DNA from: Nitrospiraceae bacterium
Lineage (GTDB): Bacteria; Nitrospirota; Nitrospiria; Nitrospirales; Nitrospiraceae
Direction: 5' to 3'
Length of the DNA: 64,000 nucleotides
NCBI GenBank assembly: GCA_035623075.1
Contig: DASPUC010000022.1
Coordinates: 1 to 64,000 of the forward strand
Shown: in pieces, positions 26,539-35,964 of the stretch
How the letters are laid out: each line of letters starts with the position of its first letter
How positions within the stretch are numbered: position 1 is the stretch's first letter
Notes under the pieces: generated by a model
Told to the model about the DNA's origin: nothing
The model's input: only the letters and a program-made list of their open reading frames with translations
The model's database searches: none
Translations under genes and position numbers: made by a program

Positions 26539-26641
26539 TCCAAATTACCGAGCACGCAGCGACGATCGAGACCCACATCCATCAGCTGACTCTGCCATGG
26601 GTCGGACGGAACAAGACGTGTGATTCAGCGGGTGCTGAGCG

Positions 26642-26863
26642 CTACCAGAGCCCAAAGCACACATCTCTGAACGGGATCGTTTCCCACTGCTCTTTTTCCA
26701 TATCCAAAATGGCAAGTTCGAGATTCGAGGGGAGGACTCTCACCCCCTTTGGCCTGACCCAACTATCCGACTTCAAGGACTTGAAATACAGATGTGGCCT
26801 GGCTTGAGCATAATCCCGTTGATGAAACAGCTCGAGTAATCGCAAGGCGTCTGGAAAAGTCAC
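26642..26863 (-). CDS. hypothetical protein, 73 aa
   Basis: Unrecognised small soluble protein. AGGAGG lies just upstream of ATG 26863 (+ strand 26869-26874), and the sequence is well formed (ALRLLELFHQRDYAQARPHL; DMEKEQWETIPFRDVCF). No signal peptide. It shares the strand with the neighbouring 26977 and THUMP genes. Confidence 0.6.
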   Translation of the reverse strand: MTFPDALRLLELFHQRDYAQARPHLYFKSLKSDSWVRPKGVRVLPSNLELAILDMEKEQWETIPFRDVCFGLW

Positions 26864-26976
26864 GACATCCTCCTTTTGTCAGTCCCTCGATCCCATTCCA
26901 ACGGGAGCCTGACCGTCAACCGGATCGAAACGTTTTTTCGCAGCCACTCATATGAGATTGGCCCTGTCTTTGAAAT

Positions 26977-27216
26977 CTAGGTCGAGGCCGGAAACTTCCT
27001 CAACCCCATTTTCGCCGCCAACTCATGCAGCTTCTCGTGAATCGACTCATTATTGTAGGTTTGAATATCGCCGAGGGCCTGACAGTAGCCCGTGAGGGCT
27101 TCCAGCCACACCTTCTGGTTCTCACACGTGGCCGGCTTTTCGCGAACCTGATCGATCCGCAACCTGGCCTCCTTCAGCCGTTGCGCAGCCTCTTCTAAAT
27201 GACGAGACACTGTCAT
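26977..27216 (-). CDS. hypothetical helical protein, 79 aa
   Basis: Unrecognised. It follows a strong AAGGAGGAGG site. Helical throughout (RHLEEAAQRLKEARLRIDQV, then ESIHEKLHELAAKMGL), with a single Cys. Such short helical proteins often associate with larger partners. Downstream of the THUMP gene by 32 bp on the same strand. Confidence 0.6.
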   Translation of the reverse strand: MTVSRHLEEAAQRLKEARLRIDQVREKPATCENQKVWLEALTGYCQALGDIQTYNNESIHEKLHELAAKMGLRKFPAST

Positions 27217-27248
27217 TCCTCCTCCTTTCTTCCCGACCTTACGCCGAC

Positions 27249-27836
27249 TTACGGGACCTTGACGAATGGATATTGTTCACGCAGTGACTTGGTGATGATA
27301 CCGATTCCACACTCGTCGCCGACGGTCTCGATCGCAATAATCACGTCGGGGTTCTTGAAGTCGACACGAGGCCTGAATCCTCTTTGTGTCAACGACTCTA
27401 TGAGTGCATGGTCGAGTTCTTGCTCGAGTTGCTGGCCATGGATCTCGCCCTTGTGGCCCCTCCGTTCGACTCGCACATAAAAAGACCCGCTGCCGATCTG
27501 GTCGGCATAGTTCAGCACCTCCGCCCTGAGTGTGGGAACGAATGAGGCCGCATCGATCGTGACGGTCTTATCGAGCGGAACAACTCTGGCCAGCGGTAGG
27601 AGAAATCCCGGTTCAGTTTCCTCGCTGCGGCGCAGCTGATCAAAGAATGCCTGATGGTCCTCGACCCGTCCCATCAATACCCCGAGATAAGGAGACCACC
27701 GGAAGTCACCCAACCGCTTGAGCCTCCTGGCCAGACGCCCCTGCTCGTGATCCTTTGCCGCGGCCAGTACATTCCAACTCATCATCGCTCTTCGGCCTAC
27801 TGGAGCTTCGCGAACCGTCTCATCTTGCGACATCAT
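27249..27836 (-). CDS. stand-alone THUMP-domain protein, 195 aa
   Basis: The C-terminal 120 residues look like a THUMP domain: [41 protein letters not shown], and a final [25 protein letters not shown] binds the tRNA acceptor end and is normally fused to a tRNA-modifying enzyme. None is fused here, as in Tan1-like archaeal/eukaryal adaptors. ATG 27836 overlaps the stop of the LigD-PE gene, so the two are translationally coupled. An adaptor role in tRNA processing is inferred. Confidence 0.78.
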   Translation of the reverse strand: MMSQDETVREAPVGRRAMMSWNVLAAAKDHEQGRLARRLKRLGDFRWSPYLGVLMGRVEDHQAFFDQLRRSEETEPGFLLPLARVVPLDKTVTIDAASFVPTLRAEVLNYADQIGSGSFYVRVERRGHKGEIHGQQLEQELDHALIESLTQRGFRPRVDFKNPDVIIAIETVGDECGIGIITKSLREQYPFVKVP

Positions 27837-28369
27837 GTTCCACAGCGATATGCCTTGAGCTGCCCGGCCTGAGCTGCACGTTGGAGATCGTCGATCGTGC
27901 GGCCGGTCAAGACCGACGTATCCCACTCTTCCTTCATCTCGCGATCAGGGCGAGCCTCTTCATCCTGCTGTTTGATCAAAAGCCATTGCCGCGAGCGCCC
28001 TTTCATCTTGACGAGAGCAAAACGCCCGCGTAGTCGACGGCCATGCAGGATAAGATCTAACGCGCCCACTTCCCACATCTTTGCAACCGACCCTTGCCCT
28101 CGTGTTGGTTCATACCAACCTGTGTCCCATACAAGAACCGGCCCCGCCCCATACTGGCCTTCCTCAATCACCCCTTCGAAATCGGCGTATGTCAGGTCGT
28201 GATCTTCAACTTCGACCGCCAACCGCTTCACGCGCGGATCAAGCGTCGGCCCTTTGGGGATCGCCCAGGATTTTAGGACTCCGCCGATTTCTAATCGGAA
28301 ATCATAATGGAGATGGGACGCCTGATGTTTTTGCACGGTAAAGATCGGTCGGTGAATCTGTTTCGCCAT
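27833..28369 (-). CDS. LigD-type 3'-phosphoesterase domain protein, 178 aa
   Basis: Stand-alone DNA polymerase ligase N-terminal (PE) domain. Active-site His and Asp are visible in [14 protein letters not shown] (about residues 13-26), with AIPKGP, the second His in [15 protein letters not shown] and the EGQYGAGPV loop. Known PE domains remove 3'-phosphates and 3'-ribonucleotides before end joining. There is no ligase or polymerase domain and no Ku nearby. ATG 28369 is used because upstream residues are not family-like. Coupled to the THUMP gene downstream. Confidence 0.9.
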   Translation of the reverse strand: MAKQIHRPIFTVQKHQASHLHYDFRLEIGGVLKSWAIPKGPTLDPRVKRLAVEVEDHDLTYADFEGVIEEGQYGAGPVLVWDTGWYEPTRGQGSVAKMWEVGALDLILHGRRLRGRFALVKMKGRSRQWLLIKQQDEEARPDREMKEEWDTSVLTGRTIDDLQRAAQAGQLKAYRCGT

Positions 28370-28938
28370 AGCAGTTCTGACAACGTTGGTCACGTAGCCC
28401 ACGGTACCATGTGAAGGTTAAACCGTCGCTTTGGAGTTCACTGAGCAAGTGGGATGCCGACTGAGGCCCGGCCGTTCCTCAAAGTCGACCGAAAACGCTT
28501 TTCCAGAAAGAACTCGATGAGATCGGATTTCCGGAGAGCATAGAACCATATGGGAGGGGTATCGGATCGACTCCATGATCCGGGAACCACCGCGACCTTT
28601 TGCCACATCGGCGGGGCACCTCTTGTAGCGGATTTCCTCAAAAGCATTCGATCCTGGACCCACCTTGGCAGTCCAATGGTTGAAGTTTTCAACGAGTTGT
28701 GGTGTTCCCCGTCTTGACGTCGCGTGGCCTCCTTCTTGCCCGTGTACTTATCTGAGTTTCTTCCGTGAACCGTAGAAGGATGAGCGCACGCAGCACAAGG
28801 AGAGGATGCCTCGATGAAAGCGCGGCGCGTCACGTAGAAGCGGTTCTCGCCGCCGGGGTCGCCGTAAGGTCGACCCCAAATCGTTCAGCGTGACCGGGCC
28901 GTAACAAGACCGAACCGATCAAACCAGGGAGGGGTACC
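28370..28938. other. no recognisable gene
   Basis: Long overlapping minus-strand frames are present, but none has a ribosome site or a sequence I recognise. It should hold divergent promoters for the LigD-PE gene and the CBS gene; no clear boxes are seen. Confidence 0.45.
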
Positions 28939-29406
28939 ATGAAAGTCCAGGAGATCATGACCAGCGATGTGCAAGGGTGCAGCCCCGATACCAATCTTGC
29001 GGCCGCTGCCAAAATGATGTGGGACAGTGACTGCGGTGCTCTGCCCGTCCTCAACATCCACGGCCAGGCAGTGGGTATGATCACCGATCGCGATATCTGC
29101 ATGGCTGCTGCGACGAAGAATAAAGCACCATCGGACATCACCGTCTGGGAAACCGTGTCCGGCAAAGCCTTCACCTGCCGGATGGAGGATGACGTCCACA
29201 TGGCCATGGACATAATGAAACGGGAACGAGTGCGACGACTGCCTGTCGTTGATGAAGACGGAGTGCTTCAGGGCATGGTCGCCATGAACGATTTCGTCCT
29301 CCTGGCTGGGGAGGCGAAAGGGGGAAAGATCCCGGGTATTTCGTTCGAGGATGTTGTGCGAACGATGAAAGCCATCAGTGCCCATCGGATCCTCGTCGGC
29401 ATCTGA
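28939..29406 (+). CDS. CBS-domain pair protein, 155 aa
   Basis: Two CBS motifs form a Bateman module. The first is KVQEIMTSDVQGCSP with GALPVLNIHGQAVGMITDRDI, and the second is RRLPVVDEDGVLQGMVAMNDFV. Such pairs sense adenine nucleotides or SAM. AGGGAGGGG before ATG 28939 supports the start. No catalytic partner is fused. Stand-alone CBS proteins are common in this kind of stress-gene neighbourhood. Confidence 0.9.
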   Translation: MKVQEIMTSDVQGCSPDTNLAAAAKMMWDSDCGALPVLNIHGQAVGMITDRDICMAAATKNKAPSDITVWETVSGKAFTCRMEDDVHMAMDIMKRERVRRLPVVDEDGVLQGMVAMNDFVLLAGEAKGGKIPGISFEDVVRTMKAISAHRILVGI

Positions 29407-29572
29407 GGATGGGTTCGGGTAGGCATCCGAGACGGTTCTACTCGCTTCGGACTCAACCAAGCATGAAATCCGCGCCCACTGCATTCATTCAAGGACAGCA
29501 CAACTGGTTTCAGAATCATTCTCGTCTCCCGGCGAGAGTCTTGCGGAGAATACGCGTTGAAGGGAGGGGCTC

Positions 29573-29938
29573 ATGGCGATGAAAATGTTCGGTGGCGTCA
29601 TGTTGGCGTTCGTGCTCATGAGCTCTCTGGTATTAGCCCAGACGCAGCTGAGCCCTATAGATAAAGGGGAGCGACTTTACCAACGGAACTGTCTCCGCTG
29701 CCACGGACCGGCTCTGGATGGAAAAGGACCAGATGCGGTCACCCTCCGCGTTCCCCCTACCAACTTCCACACGTACCTCTCCCGCCTGAAAGACAATGGC
29801 GAATTGGAGAAAACCATCAAGGAAGGCAAGAAGTTCCTCGGGATGCACAACTGGGAGGATACCCTGAGTGACGAGCAGGTACGAGATCTGATCGCCTACA
29901 TCCGCAGTGCAGCTCCTCCTGTGAAGGCGAAACCCTAG
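29573..29938 (+). CDS. class I c-type cytochrome, 121 aa
   Basis: Exported monohaem cytochrome c. Signal peptide to about residue 22 (LVLAQ), haem site CLRCH (about residue 41) and a distal Met likely in LGMHNW. The C-terminal DEQVRDLIAYIRS helix is typical. ATG 29573 follows AGGGAGGGG. A paralogue with the same layout lies at 51925. A periplasmic electron-carrier role is inferred; no redox partner adjoins except the cytochrome 80 bp downstream. Confidence 0.92.
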   Translation: MAMKMFGGVMLAFVLMSSLVLAQTQLSPIDKGERLYQRNCLRCHGPALDGKGPDAVTLRVPPTNFHTYLSRLKDNGELEKTIKEGKKFLGMHNWEDTLSDEQVRDLIAYIRSAAPPVKAKP

Positions 29939-30019
29939 GTCTTCTCAGAGGGTCGATGGCCTGCCGGGTGTGAGTCCTATTAGAATGGAGTTGTACGACG
30001 AGTTAGGAATAGACGGGGG

Positions 30020-30505
30020 GTGAAAATCGCGATGACTGCCTTGCTAAGTTACATGCTGGATATGCTCCTAGCGGGAACGTTCCTGATCGGCAGTCCATTC
30101 GTCGGGCTTTCATTCGTCGACTCTGCGCATGCGGGGCCAGCATCTTCTCCCTCTCTCTCGACGGACAAGAACACAGGAAATATCGAGGAAGGGCGCAAGA
30201 TCTATAACGGAAAAGGATTCTGCTACCAATGCCATGGATCTGATGGGTACATCGACCGGCGGCCAAATATGAACGAAGAGATGCGCCGGGTGATCGATCA
30301 CCTCGATCCGCCTCCGGCAGACCTTCGAAATCCTGCCGCATTGAAGTCGAAAAACGATCAGGAGCGCTTTGACACCATCCAGAACGGGCATCGCGGTACT
30401 GCTATGTTTCCCCATCAATTTCTTAAGGACGCAGAAATTTACGATGTCCTTGCCTACCTTTCCGTTCTTCGAACGGAAGGGAAATCGCAGCCAAGGAGGA
30501 AGTAA
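30020..30505 (+). CDS. c-type cytochrome, 161 aa
   Basis: Signal-like N-terminus (hydrophobic to about residue 30, HAGPAS), then GRKIYNGKGFCYQCHGSDG with haem site CYQCH (about residue 71). A proline-rich PPPADLRNP insert and MFPHQFLKDAEIYDVLAYLS, with a likely Met ligand, complete a class I fold. The start may be GTG 30020 or ATG 30032; a G-rich tract precedes both. It lies directly after the other cytochrome, so the pair may transfer electrons together. Confidence 0.88.
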   Translation: MKIAMTALLSYMLDMLLAGTFLIGSPFVGLSFVDSAHAGPASSPSLSTDKNTGNIEEGRKIYNGKGFCYQCHGSDGYIDRRPNMNEEMRRVIDHLDPPPADLRNPAALKSKNDQERFDTIQNGHRGTAMFPHQFLKDAEIYDVLAYLSVLRTEGKSQPRRK

Positions 30506-30726
30506 GAATCCCGACTAGGTCCACCAACGAGGATATAACGTCCGTTTGGCACTATATGTTTAGGCTAAGGCATTGAGTCCGCGTTCGCATGTGCAAGTTC
30601 TAGCCTTCAGCGCCGTGAGCCCCCTAGAGGTAAGCGGTATAAGGTGCAGTATCTCTCTGCCACCCACGGCGAGCGGAATTCTCTTTACAAGGTGTCTCGG
30701 AAGAGGACCGACGTTGAGGGCAAGGG

Positions 30727-31974
30727 ATGGGTTTTAACAAGAAAAGTGTGGTCGTTGGCGCCGGAATTATAGCAGTGGGACTTATCATTGCTGTGTGGTG
30801 GTTTTTCATTGAGCCATCTGGCGAACCGGTCAAACAAGGCCAGGCTCCTTCCTCTGACAAAGCGGCGGGCACTGCGCAATCCGCCTACGAGGTCCCGCGA
30901 CGCCCTTCGGCCGATGTCTTGAGTGCCCAAACCGTGGAGTTATCCGCTTCGGAATTCGAGCAGTTCAAGATCATGCCTGTCGAAGAGCATGACTTCACGA
31001 TCCAACGCGAGGCGGTTGGCAATATCGATTTCAACCAAGAGATGTTGGTGCAGGTCTTTCCCCCTGTTTCGGGAAAGACTATCGCTCTTTTTGCCACAGT
31101 CGGCGACGAAGTAAAGAAAGGAGAGCCACTCTACACGATTGAGAGCCCTGATCTCGTCCAAGCAGAATCAGCACTCATTTCTGCTGCCGGTACCCTTTTT
31201 CTGACGACGCGCGTTCTCAAGCGTAACAAGGAACTTAGACAGTTGAAGGCGCTTTCGCAGAAAGAGCTTGAGCAGGCTATCTCTGATCAGGAGGCTGCGG
31301 AAGGAGCCTACAAAGCAGCGCGCAATGCCGTCCGCATCTTTGGCAAGACGGAGAAGGATATGGATCGCATGGTCGCCCAACGCAAGGTCGATCCGGTCCT
31401 CGTCGTGCGCAATCCCATCACAGGACGCGTGACTGCGCGAAATGCCGCCCCTGGTCTATTGGTTCAGCCAGGCAGTTCGGTAGCGCCCTACACGCTGGCC
31501 GATGTCTCGACCATGTGGATGATGGCAAAAGTTGCCGAGACTGACTTTCCAACTCTCCGGTTGGGTGAAGAAGTTGATGTATCGGTGAAGGCGTATCCGG
31601 GACGGGTGTTTCGGGGGAAAGTCGTCAGAATTGGAGAATCCGTTGATCCGGTCACGCACCGGCTGTTGGTGCGCTCGGAAGTCCAAGATCCTAAGCATGA
31701 ATTACGTCCGGGAATGTTCGCGACCTTTGCGATCCGAATAGGCTCGATAGTCCGGTCTCCGGCGGTACCGATCAACGGCGTCGTCCGTGAAGGCGATGGG
31801 TCCATGACGGTATGGGTCACCACCGACCGAAAGCACTTGGTCAAACGGACGGTCAAGATAGGGCTTCAGCAGGACGAGTACGACCAGATTGTTGAGGGGT
31901 TGCAACCGGGAGAACTGGTGGCCACCGAGAGGGCACTCTTCCTAAGCAATGCACTGACGGAGATGTCCCGATAG
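30727..31974 (+). CDS. RND efflux periplasmic adaptor (CusB/CzcB type), 415 aa
   Basis: One N-terminal membrane helix (about residues 7-27), then barrel-sandwich hybrid halves around VFPPVSGKTIALFATVGDEV and VVRNPITGRVTARNA. A helical hairpin (ALSQKELEQAISDQEAAEG) lies between them, followed by beta-barrel and membrane-proximal domains (VDVSVKAYPGRVFRGKVVRI; VVREGDGSMTVWV). It bridges the inner-membrane pump and an outer-membrane channel. The pump gene follows 46 bp downstream; no channel gene is present. Confidence 0.93.
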   Translation: MGFNKKSVVVGAGIIAVGLIIAVWWFFIEPSGEPVKQGQAPSSDKAAGTAQSAYEVPRRPSADVLSAQTVELSASEFEQFKIMPVEEHDFTIQREAVGNIDFNQEMLVQVFPPVSGKTIALFATVGDEVKKGEPLYTIESPDLVQAESALISAAGTLFLTTRVLKRNKELRQLKALSQKELEQAISDQEAAEGAYKAARNAVRIFGKTEKDMDRMVAQRKVDPVLVVRNPITGRVTARNAAPGLLVQPGSSVAPYTLADVSTMWMMAKVAETDFPTLRLGEEVDVSVKAYPGRVFRGKVVRIGESVDPVTHRLLVRSEVQDPKHELRPGMFATFAIRIGSIVRSPAVPINGVVREGDGSMTVWVTTDRKHLVKRTVKIGLQQDEYDQIVEGLQPGELVATERALFLSNALTEMSR

Positions 31975-32020
31975 ATCCTTTTCTGCAGACGAAGGGGATG
32001 AATATCCCAAGAGGTATTCC

Positions 32021-35000
32021 GTGCTAAGGGTCATCCTTACGTTCTGTCTGTCCCGCCGCCCGATTGTTCTAATCGGCCTAGGCCTGCTCCTTTGCAGCGG
32101 TCTTGTCGCATTCTACAAGATCAATGTCGAGGCCTATCCAAACCCGGCTCCTGTCATCCTCGAAATAACGGCCCAGGCTCCAGGTCTGTCTGCGGAGGAG
32201 ATGGAGCGGTATTACACGATTCCTATGGAGGTGGGCCTCGCTGTTGTCCCGGGGGTTGAGGTCATTCGCTCGACCTCGTTCTACGGGCTGTCGTTCGTCC
32301 GCGTCACATTTCGATACGGTATCGAATATTACTGGGCCAAAACACAGACCGCCATTGCCCTGCAACAGTATGTCAATTTGCCGAACGGGGTATCCCCACT
32401 CATCCAAGGTTCCAGCTTGGTGGGTGAAATCGTTCGCTACCAACTAGTGGGCCCCCCACGCTTCGGATTGACCAACTTGCGCACACTACAGGACTGGGTT
32501 CTCCAGCGTCGACTGCTGACAGTTCCTGGCGTGGTCCAGGTGGTGACATGGGGTGGGACGACAAAGACCTACGATGTCGAGGTCGATCTCCACAAGCTTG
32601 ACGAATTCAACATTACCCTCCCGCAAATTCTGACCACTGTCGGCAACGCTAATATTAATGTCGGTGGCCGAACCCTTAACGTTGGCCAGCAGGCAGTCAA
32701 TGTCCGGGGCGTCGGCCTGATTAACAAGGTGGAGGATATCGAGAACATCGCTCTCAGCGCCAAAGAGGGCGGCATCCCGATTCTGGTAAAGGATGTGGCG
32801 AAGGTTTCAGTGGGCAATCTGCCCAGGTTGGGGAAGGCAGGTCGCGACGATGAGGACGACGTGGTCACTGCGATTGTGATCATGGATCGGACGCAGCATA
32901 CCAATGACGTTGTTGCCAGGGTTGCGGCCGAAATCCAGAAGATCAATAGCGACGGCACGCTGCCCCCGGAAGTCCATGTAGTCCCGTTTTATGATCGTGC
33001 TACGCTTGTTTCGGTCACCACACACACTGTCTTGCACAATCTCATTTTCGGCTGCCTACTGGTTTTCTTGATCCAGTGGCTTTTTCTGGGCGATCTACGC
33101 AGTGCGATCATTGTCGGTGCCAATATCCCCTTCGACTTGCTCTTTGCCATCATCGCTTTGTATTTGACGGGAGAGTCGGCCAACCTTCTGTCAATTGGGG
33201 CCATCGACTTCGGCATCGTCGTCGACTCATCCGTTATTTTTGTCGAGAACCTCGTACGTAATCTCCAGATGAATGAGGAGGACCAAAACAGTCTCCTGAA
33301 GACGTACCCTCCCCCTCCGGAAGCCTCAGGCTGGACGAGCCGGCTTCGGATGGTCTATAGCAGCGCCTTGCAGATCGACAAGGCGATCTTGTATTCGACA
33401 TTGGTTACATTGGTGGCCTTCCTGCCGCTGTTCACAATGCAGGGCGTCGAAGGGCAGATCTTCGGTCCGATGGCAAGGACATATGGTTACGCCCTGGTGG
33501 GCGCCCTGATCGGTCGATTCACGATCACTCCGGTCCTGTCCACATTCCTGCTTCCGGAGCACGTTCGGCGTACCGAAACGATTCTCGTGCGAGGCTTACG
33601 TGCCATCTACCTTCCGACCCTCCGTTGGGTGTTGACCCACCGGGCCATCATGGTGGCGATCGGCGTCGCTGTCTTGGCTTCGAGGATTCTGATGCCGCCT
33701 CTGGGCGGCGAGTTCCTGCCCGCTCTCGAAGAGGGAAACCTCTGGATTCGTGCCACAATGCCCCCAACGATCTCGTTGGAATCCGGAATGCCAGTGGTCG
33801 ACCGCATTCGTCGGATAATCCTCAGCCACCCAGAAGTCATTACAGTCGTCTCGCAGCATGGCCGGCCTGACGACGGGAGCGATGCTGCGGGATTTTACAA
33901 CGCCGAATTCTTTGCAGCGTTGAAGGCAAGGGATCAGTGGCCCTCTGGGATGACGAAAGAGAAGCTGATTCAGCAAATTCAGGAAGAGTTTAAAAACGAG
34001 TTCACGGGCATTATGTTCAACTTTTCGCAAGCCATTCAGGACAACATTGAAGAGGGGCTGTCGGGGGTCAAGGGCGCCAACTCCGTCAAAATCATTGGGC
34101 CGGATTTAGCCGCTCTGGAGAAGATTGCGACACAAGTCCTGCATGAAATGGATCAAGTCCGTGGGGTCACCGATCTCGGCATCTACCGGGTACGAGGTCA
34201 GCCGAACCTGAATATCGTCATAGACCGAGAGGCCGCGGACCGCTACGGTCTCAATTCAGGGGATGTGAACAGCGTCGTCCAAGCAGCCCTCGGGGGCGCG
34301 CAGGCAACAACGGTCCTGGAGAACGAGCGCCGATTCGCCCTGATCGTCCGCCTCGCTCCCGAATACCGTAACAGTCTGGATAAGGTACGTGCCATCAAGG
34401 TCGGGTTTCAGACGAGCAGGGGCGACAATGCCTACATTCCTTTGCGCGACGTTGCCACGATATCCTTGGATACGGGCGCGTCTTATATCTTTCACGAAAA
34501 AAATCAGCGATTCATTCCCATCAAGTTTAGCGTGCGCGGCCGTGACCTCGAGAGCACGGTAGCCGATGCACAAGATCGGATTGCGCAGACGATAACGCTC
34601 CCACAAAATTATCGGCTCGAGTGGGCAGGGGAGTTCCACGAACTGCAGCAGGCCAAGAAACGGCTCGAGGTGATCGTTCCGGTGAGCATCGCCCTGGTCA
34701 TGATCATTTTGTATGCCCTATTCGGGTCGGTTCGAGACAGCCTGATTGCACTAGTGGGCATTCCCTTTGCCGGTTTTGGCGGAACATTAGCTTTGCTGGC
34801 CAGAGGGTTTCCTTTCAGTGTTTCCGCTGCCGTTGGGTTCATTTCGGTGTTCGGAATTTCGGTAATGGATGGCATCTTGATGCTCACCTACTACAACGAG
34901 GTCATGCAGCGGGGCGGCCTGTCGAGTATCGACGGCATGTTCCATGCTGCCTCCCAACGAATGCGGCCTATGCTGATGACGGCGCTGTCGGCTTGCCTGG

Positions 35001-35185
35001 GGCTTCTCCCCGCCGCCATGTCAACCAGCATCGGTGCCCAAGTGCAACGACCCTTGGCAACGGTGGTTGTTGGTGGCTTGTTGTTCGATTCGATTATGTT
35101 ACTGGTGGTCGTGCCTCCTCTGCGCGTCGTGTTCCTCGGACATTCCGAGAGCGGCGGCGCGACTAAAACCGAAGTGGAGCAATAA
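32021..35185 (+). CDS. CzcA-family heavy-metal efflux RND transporter, 1054 aa
   Basis: Partner of the adaptor just upstream. Helix 1 at about residues 12-32, VEAYPNPAPV and GLSAEEME in the first porter loop, and IDFGIVVD with a following Glu in helix 4 (about residue 395). SVSAAVGFISVFGISVMDG lies in the second helix block. The acidic helix-4 set matches CzcA-type divalent-cation pumps. It is clearly related to the pump at 1992 but on the opposite strand. The start is a GTG at 32021 after AAGAGG. The metal is not predictable from sequence. Confidence 0.93.
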   Translation: MLRVILTFCLSRRPIVLIGLGLLLCSGLVAFYKINVEAYPNPAPVILEITAQAPGLSAEEMERYYTIPMEVGLAVVPGVEVIRSTSFYGLSFVRVTFRYGIEYYWAKTQTAIALQQYVNLPNGVSPLIQGSSLVGEIVRYQLVGPPRFGLTNLRTLQDWVLQRRLLTVPGVVQVVTWGGTTKTYDVEVDLHKLDEFNITLPQILTTVGNANINVGGRTLNVGQQAVNVRGVGLINKVEDIENIALSAKEGGIPILVKDVAKVSVGNLPRLGKAGRDDEDDVVTAIVIMDRTQHTNDVVARVAAEIQKINSDGTLPPEVHVVPFYDRATLVSVTTHTVLHNLIFGCLLVFLIQWLFLGDLRSAIIVGANIPFDLLFAIIALYLTGESANLLSIGAIDFGIVVDSSVIFVENLVRNLQMNEEDQNSLLKTYPPPPEASGWTSRLRMVYSSALQIDKAILYSTLVTLVAFLPLFTMQGVEGQIFGPMARTYGYALVGALIGRFTITPVLSTFLLPEHVRRTETILVRGLRAIYLPTLRWVLTHRAIMVAIGVAVLASRILMPPLGGEFLPALEEGNLWIRATMPPTISLESGMPVVDRIRRIILSHPEVITVVSQHGRPDDGSDAAGFYNAEFFAALKARDQWPSGMTKEKLIQQIQEEFKNEFTGIMFNFSQAIQDNIEEGLSGVKGANSVKIIGPDLAALEKIATQVLHEMDQVRGVTDLGIYRVRGQPNLNIVIDREAADRYGLNSGDVNSVVQAALGGAQATTVLENERRFALIVRLAPEYRNSLDKVRAIKVGFQTSRGDNAYIPLRDVATISLDTGASYIFHEKNQRFIPIKFSVRGRDLESTVADAQDRIAQTITLPQNYRLEWAGEFHELQQAKKRLEVIVPVSIALVMIILYALFGSVRDSLIALVGIPFAGFGGTLALLARGFPFSVSAAVGFISVFGISVMDGILMLTYYNEVMQRGGLSSIDGMFHAASQRMRPMLMTALSACLGLLPAAMSTSIGAQVQRPLATVVVGGLLFDSIMLLVVVPPLRVVFLGHSESGGATKTEVEQ

Positions 35186-35510
35186 AAAACACAGGGCCAT
35201 CTGCTGGACAAGTGTAAGTCATGAATGTGCCCAGGTGACGGACCTCCACCAGGACTTCCGTTCTGGGATGATGCCTGAGTTTTCCTGCAACTCTACTGGC
35301 TAGACCGAGTCTGGCCCCCTGCTAGCGTGCAACCATCTGTGCCGACGGCCGAAAGCCTTCGTGTGTCGATCAGATCGTGACCCGAAGTTAGCAAATCGCC
35401 CTTTTGAGCGAATGGCGCTGCTCCTTTCATCCGAGCGCTGAAAGAATGAACCTTGTACGGTAATAAAAGCGTTGAGGATAAGAAAACAAATACATGAAGG
35501 GTCGAGACAG
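35186..35510. other. non-coding end of the island
   Basis: No gene recognised between the pump stop and the tRNA-Thr fragment. Confidence 0.5.
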
Positions 35511-35555
35511 TTCGTAAACCCCAGGTCGCTGGTTCGATCCCAGTTCCCGGATCGA
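35511..35555 (+). repeat. tRNA-Thr(CGU) 3'-half fragment, attachment-site-like
   Basis: Begins in the anticodon loop (TTCGTAA, anticodon CGT) followed by the 3' anticodon strand ACCCC. It continues through AGGTC and the T arm (GCTGG TTCGATC CCAGT), then acceptor strand TCCCGGA, discriminator T and a mutated CGA for CCA. No 5' half is upstream. Same extent as the Ser and Phe remnants. Confidence 0.75.
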
Positions 35556-35752
35556 CATTATTCCACTTAGCTTTCGAAGTCGGTAGAAATATTAGAAAGG
35601 GCTAGAAGGCTGAGGCATACCCCTGGTAACCCCTGGTCGAGGTGCCACTCGTGGCACTTGGATCTGTAACCACTTGTAACTAGTAGACACGAAATGTCAC
35701 TTTTTGCATTGTCTTTTTCTTTTAACTTGTTGTTTATGCTCATTTTCATGAC

Positions 35753-35800
35753 GCCCTGAAAAGGCTGGCAGCGACAGTTCGATTCTGTCCCTCGGCACCA
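35753..35800 (+). repeat. tRNA-Phe 3'-half duplicate, putative attR
   Basis: 48 bases from the anticodon stem to CCA, identical to 16751-16798 except three bases in the variable loop (TGT versus CAG), and in the same orientation. Upstream bases do not continue the tRNA. This is the layout left when an element integrates into the 3' half of a tRNA gene, restores that tRNA at one end, and leaves a partial copy at the far end. Between here and the tRNA-Thr remnant, 35590-35690 holds short repeats (CCCCTGGT twice) and a small GTGCCAC/GTGGCAC hairpin. Confidence 0.85.
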
Positions 35801-35964
35801 CCATTCGCGCGCTTGGAGCTTGTTCAAGATAGGAAGGTGGCACTAGAGAAGCGGGATCCTGGCGGCTGGCATCGATTTCCCTCACTAAGAAGCAGCAGTC
35901 TATGTCTTCAGTTCCGGTTCTGTCCTTTTGATTGACGCTGAAGAATGACGACCAATCGCCTTTT

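Noticed and set aside
35567-35885. Minus-strand frames across the tRNA-Phe copy
   Set aside because: GTESNCRCQPF-type sequence is again an antisense tRNA translation; no ribosome site or family match.
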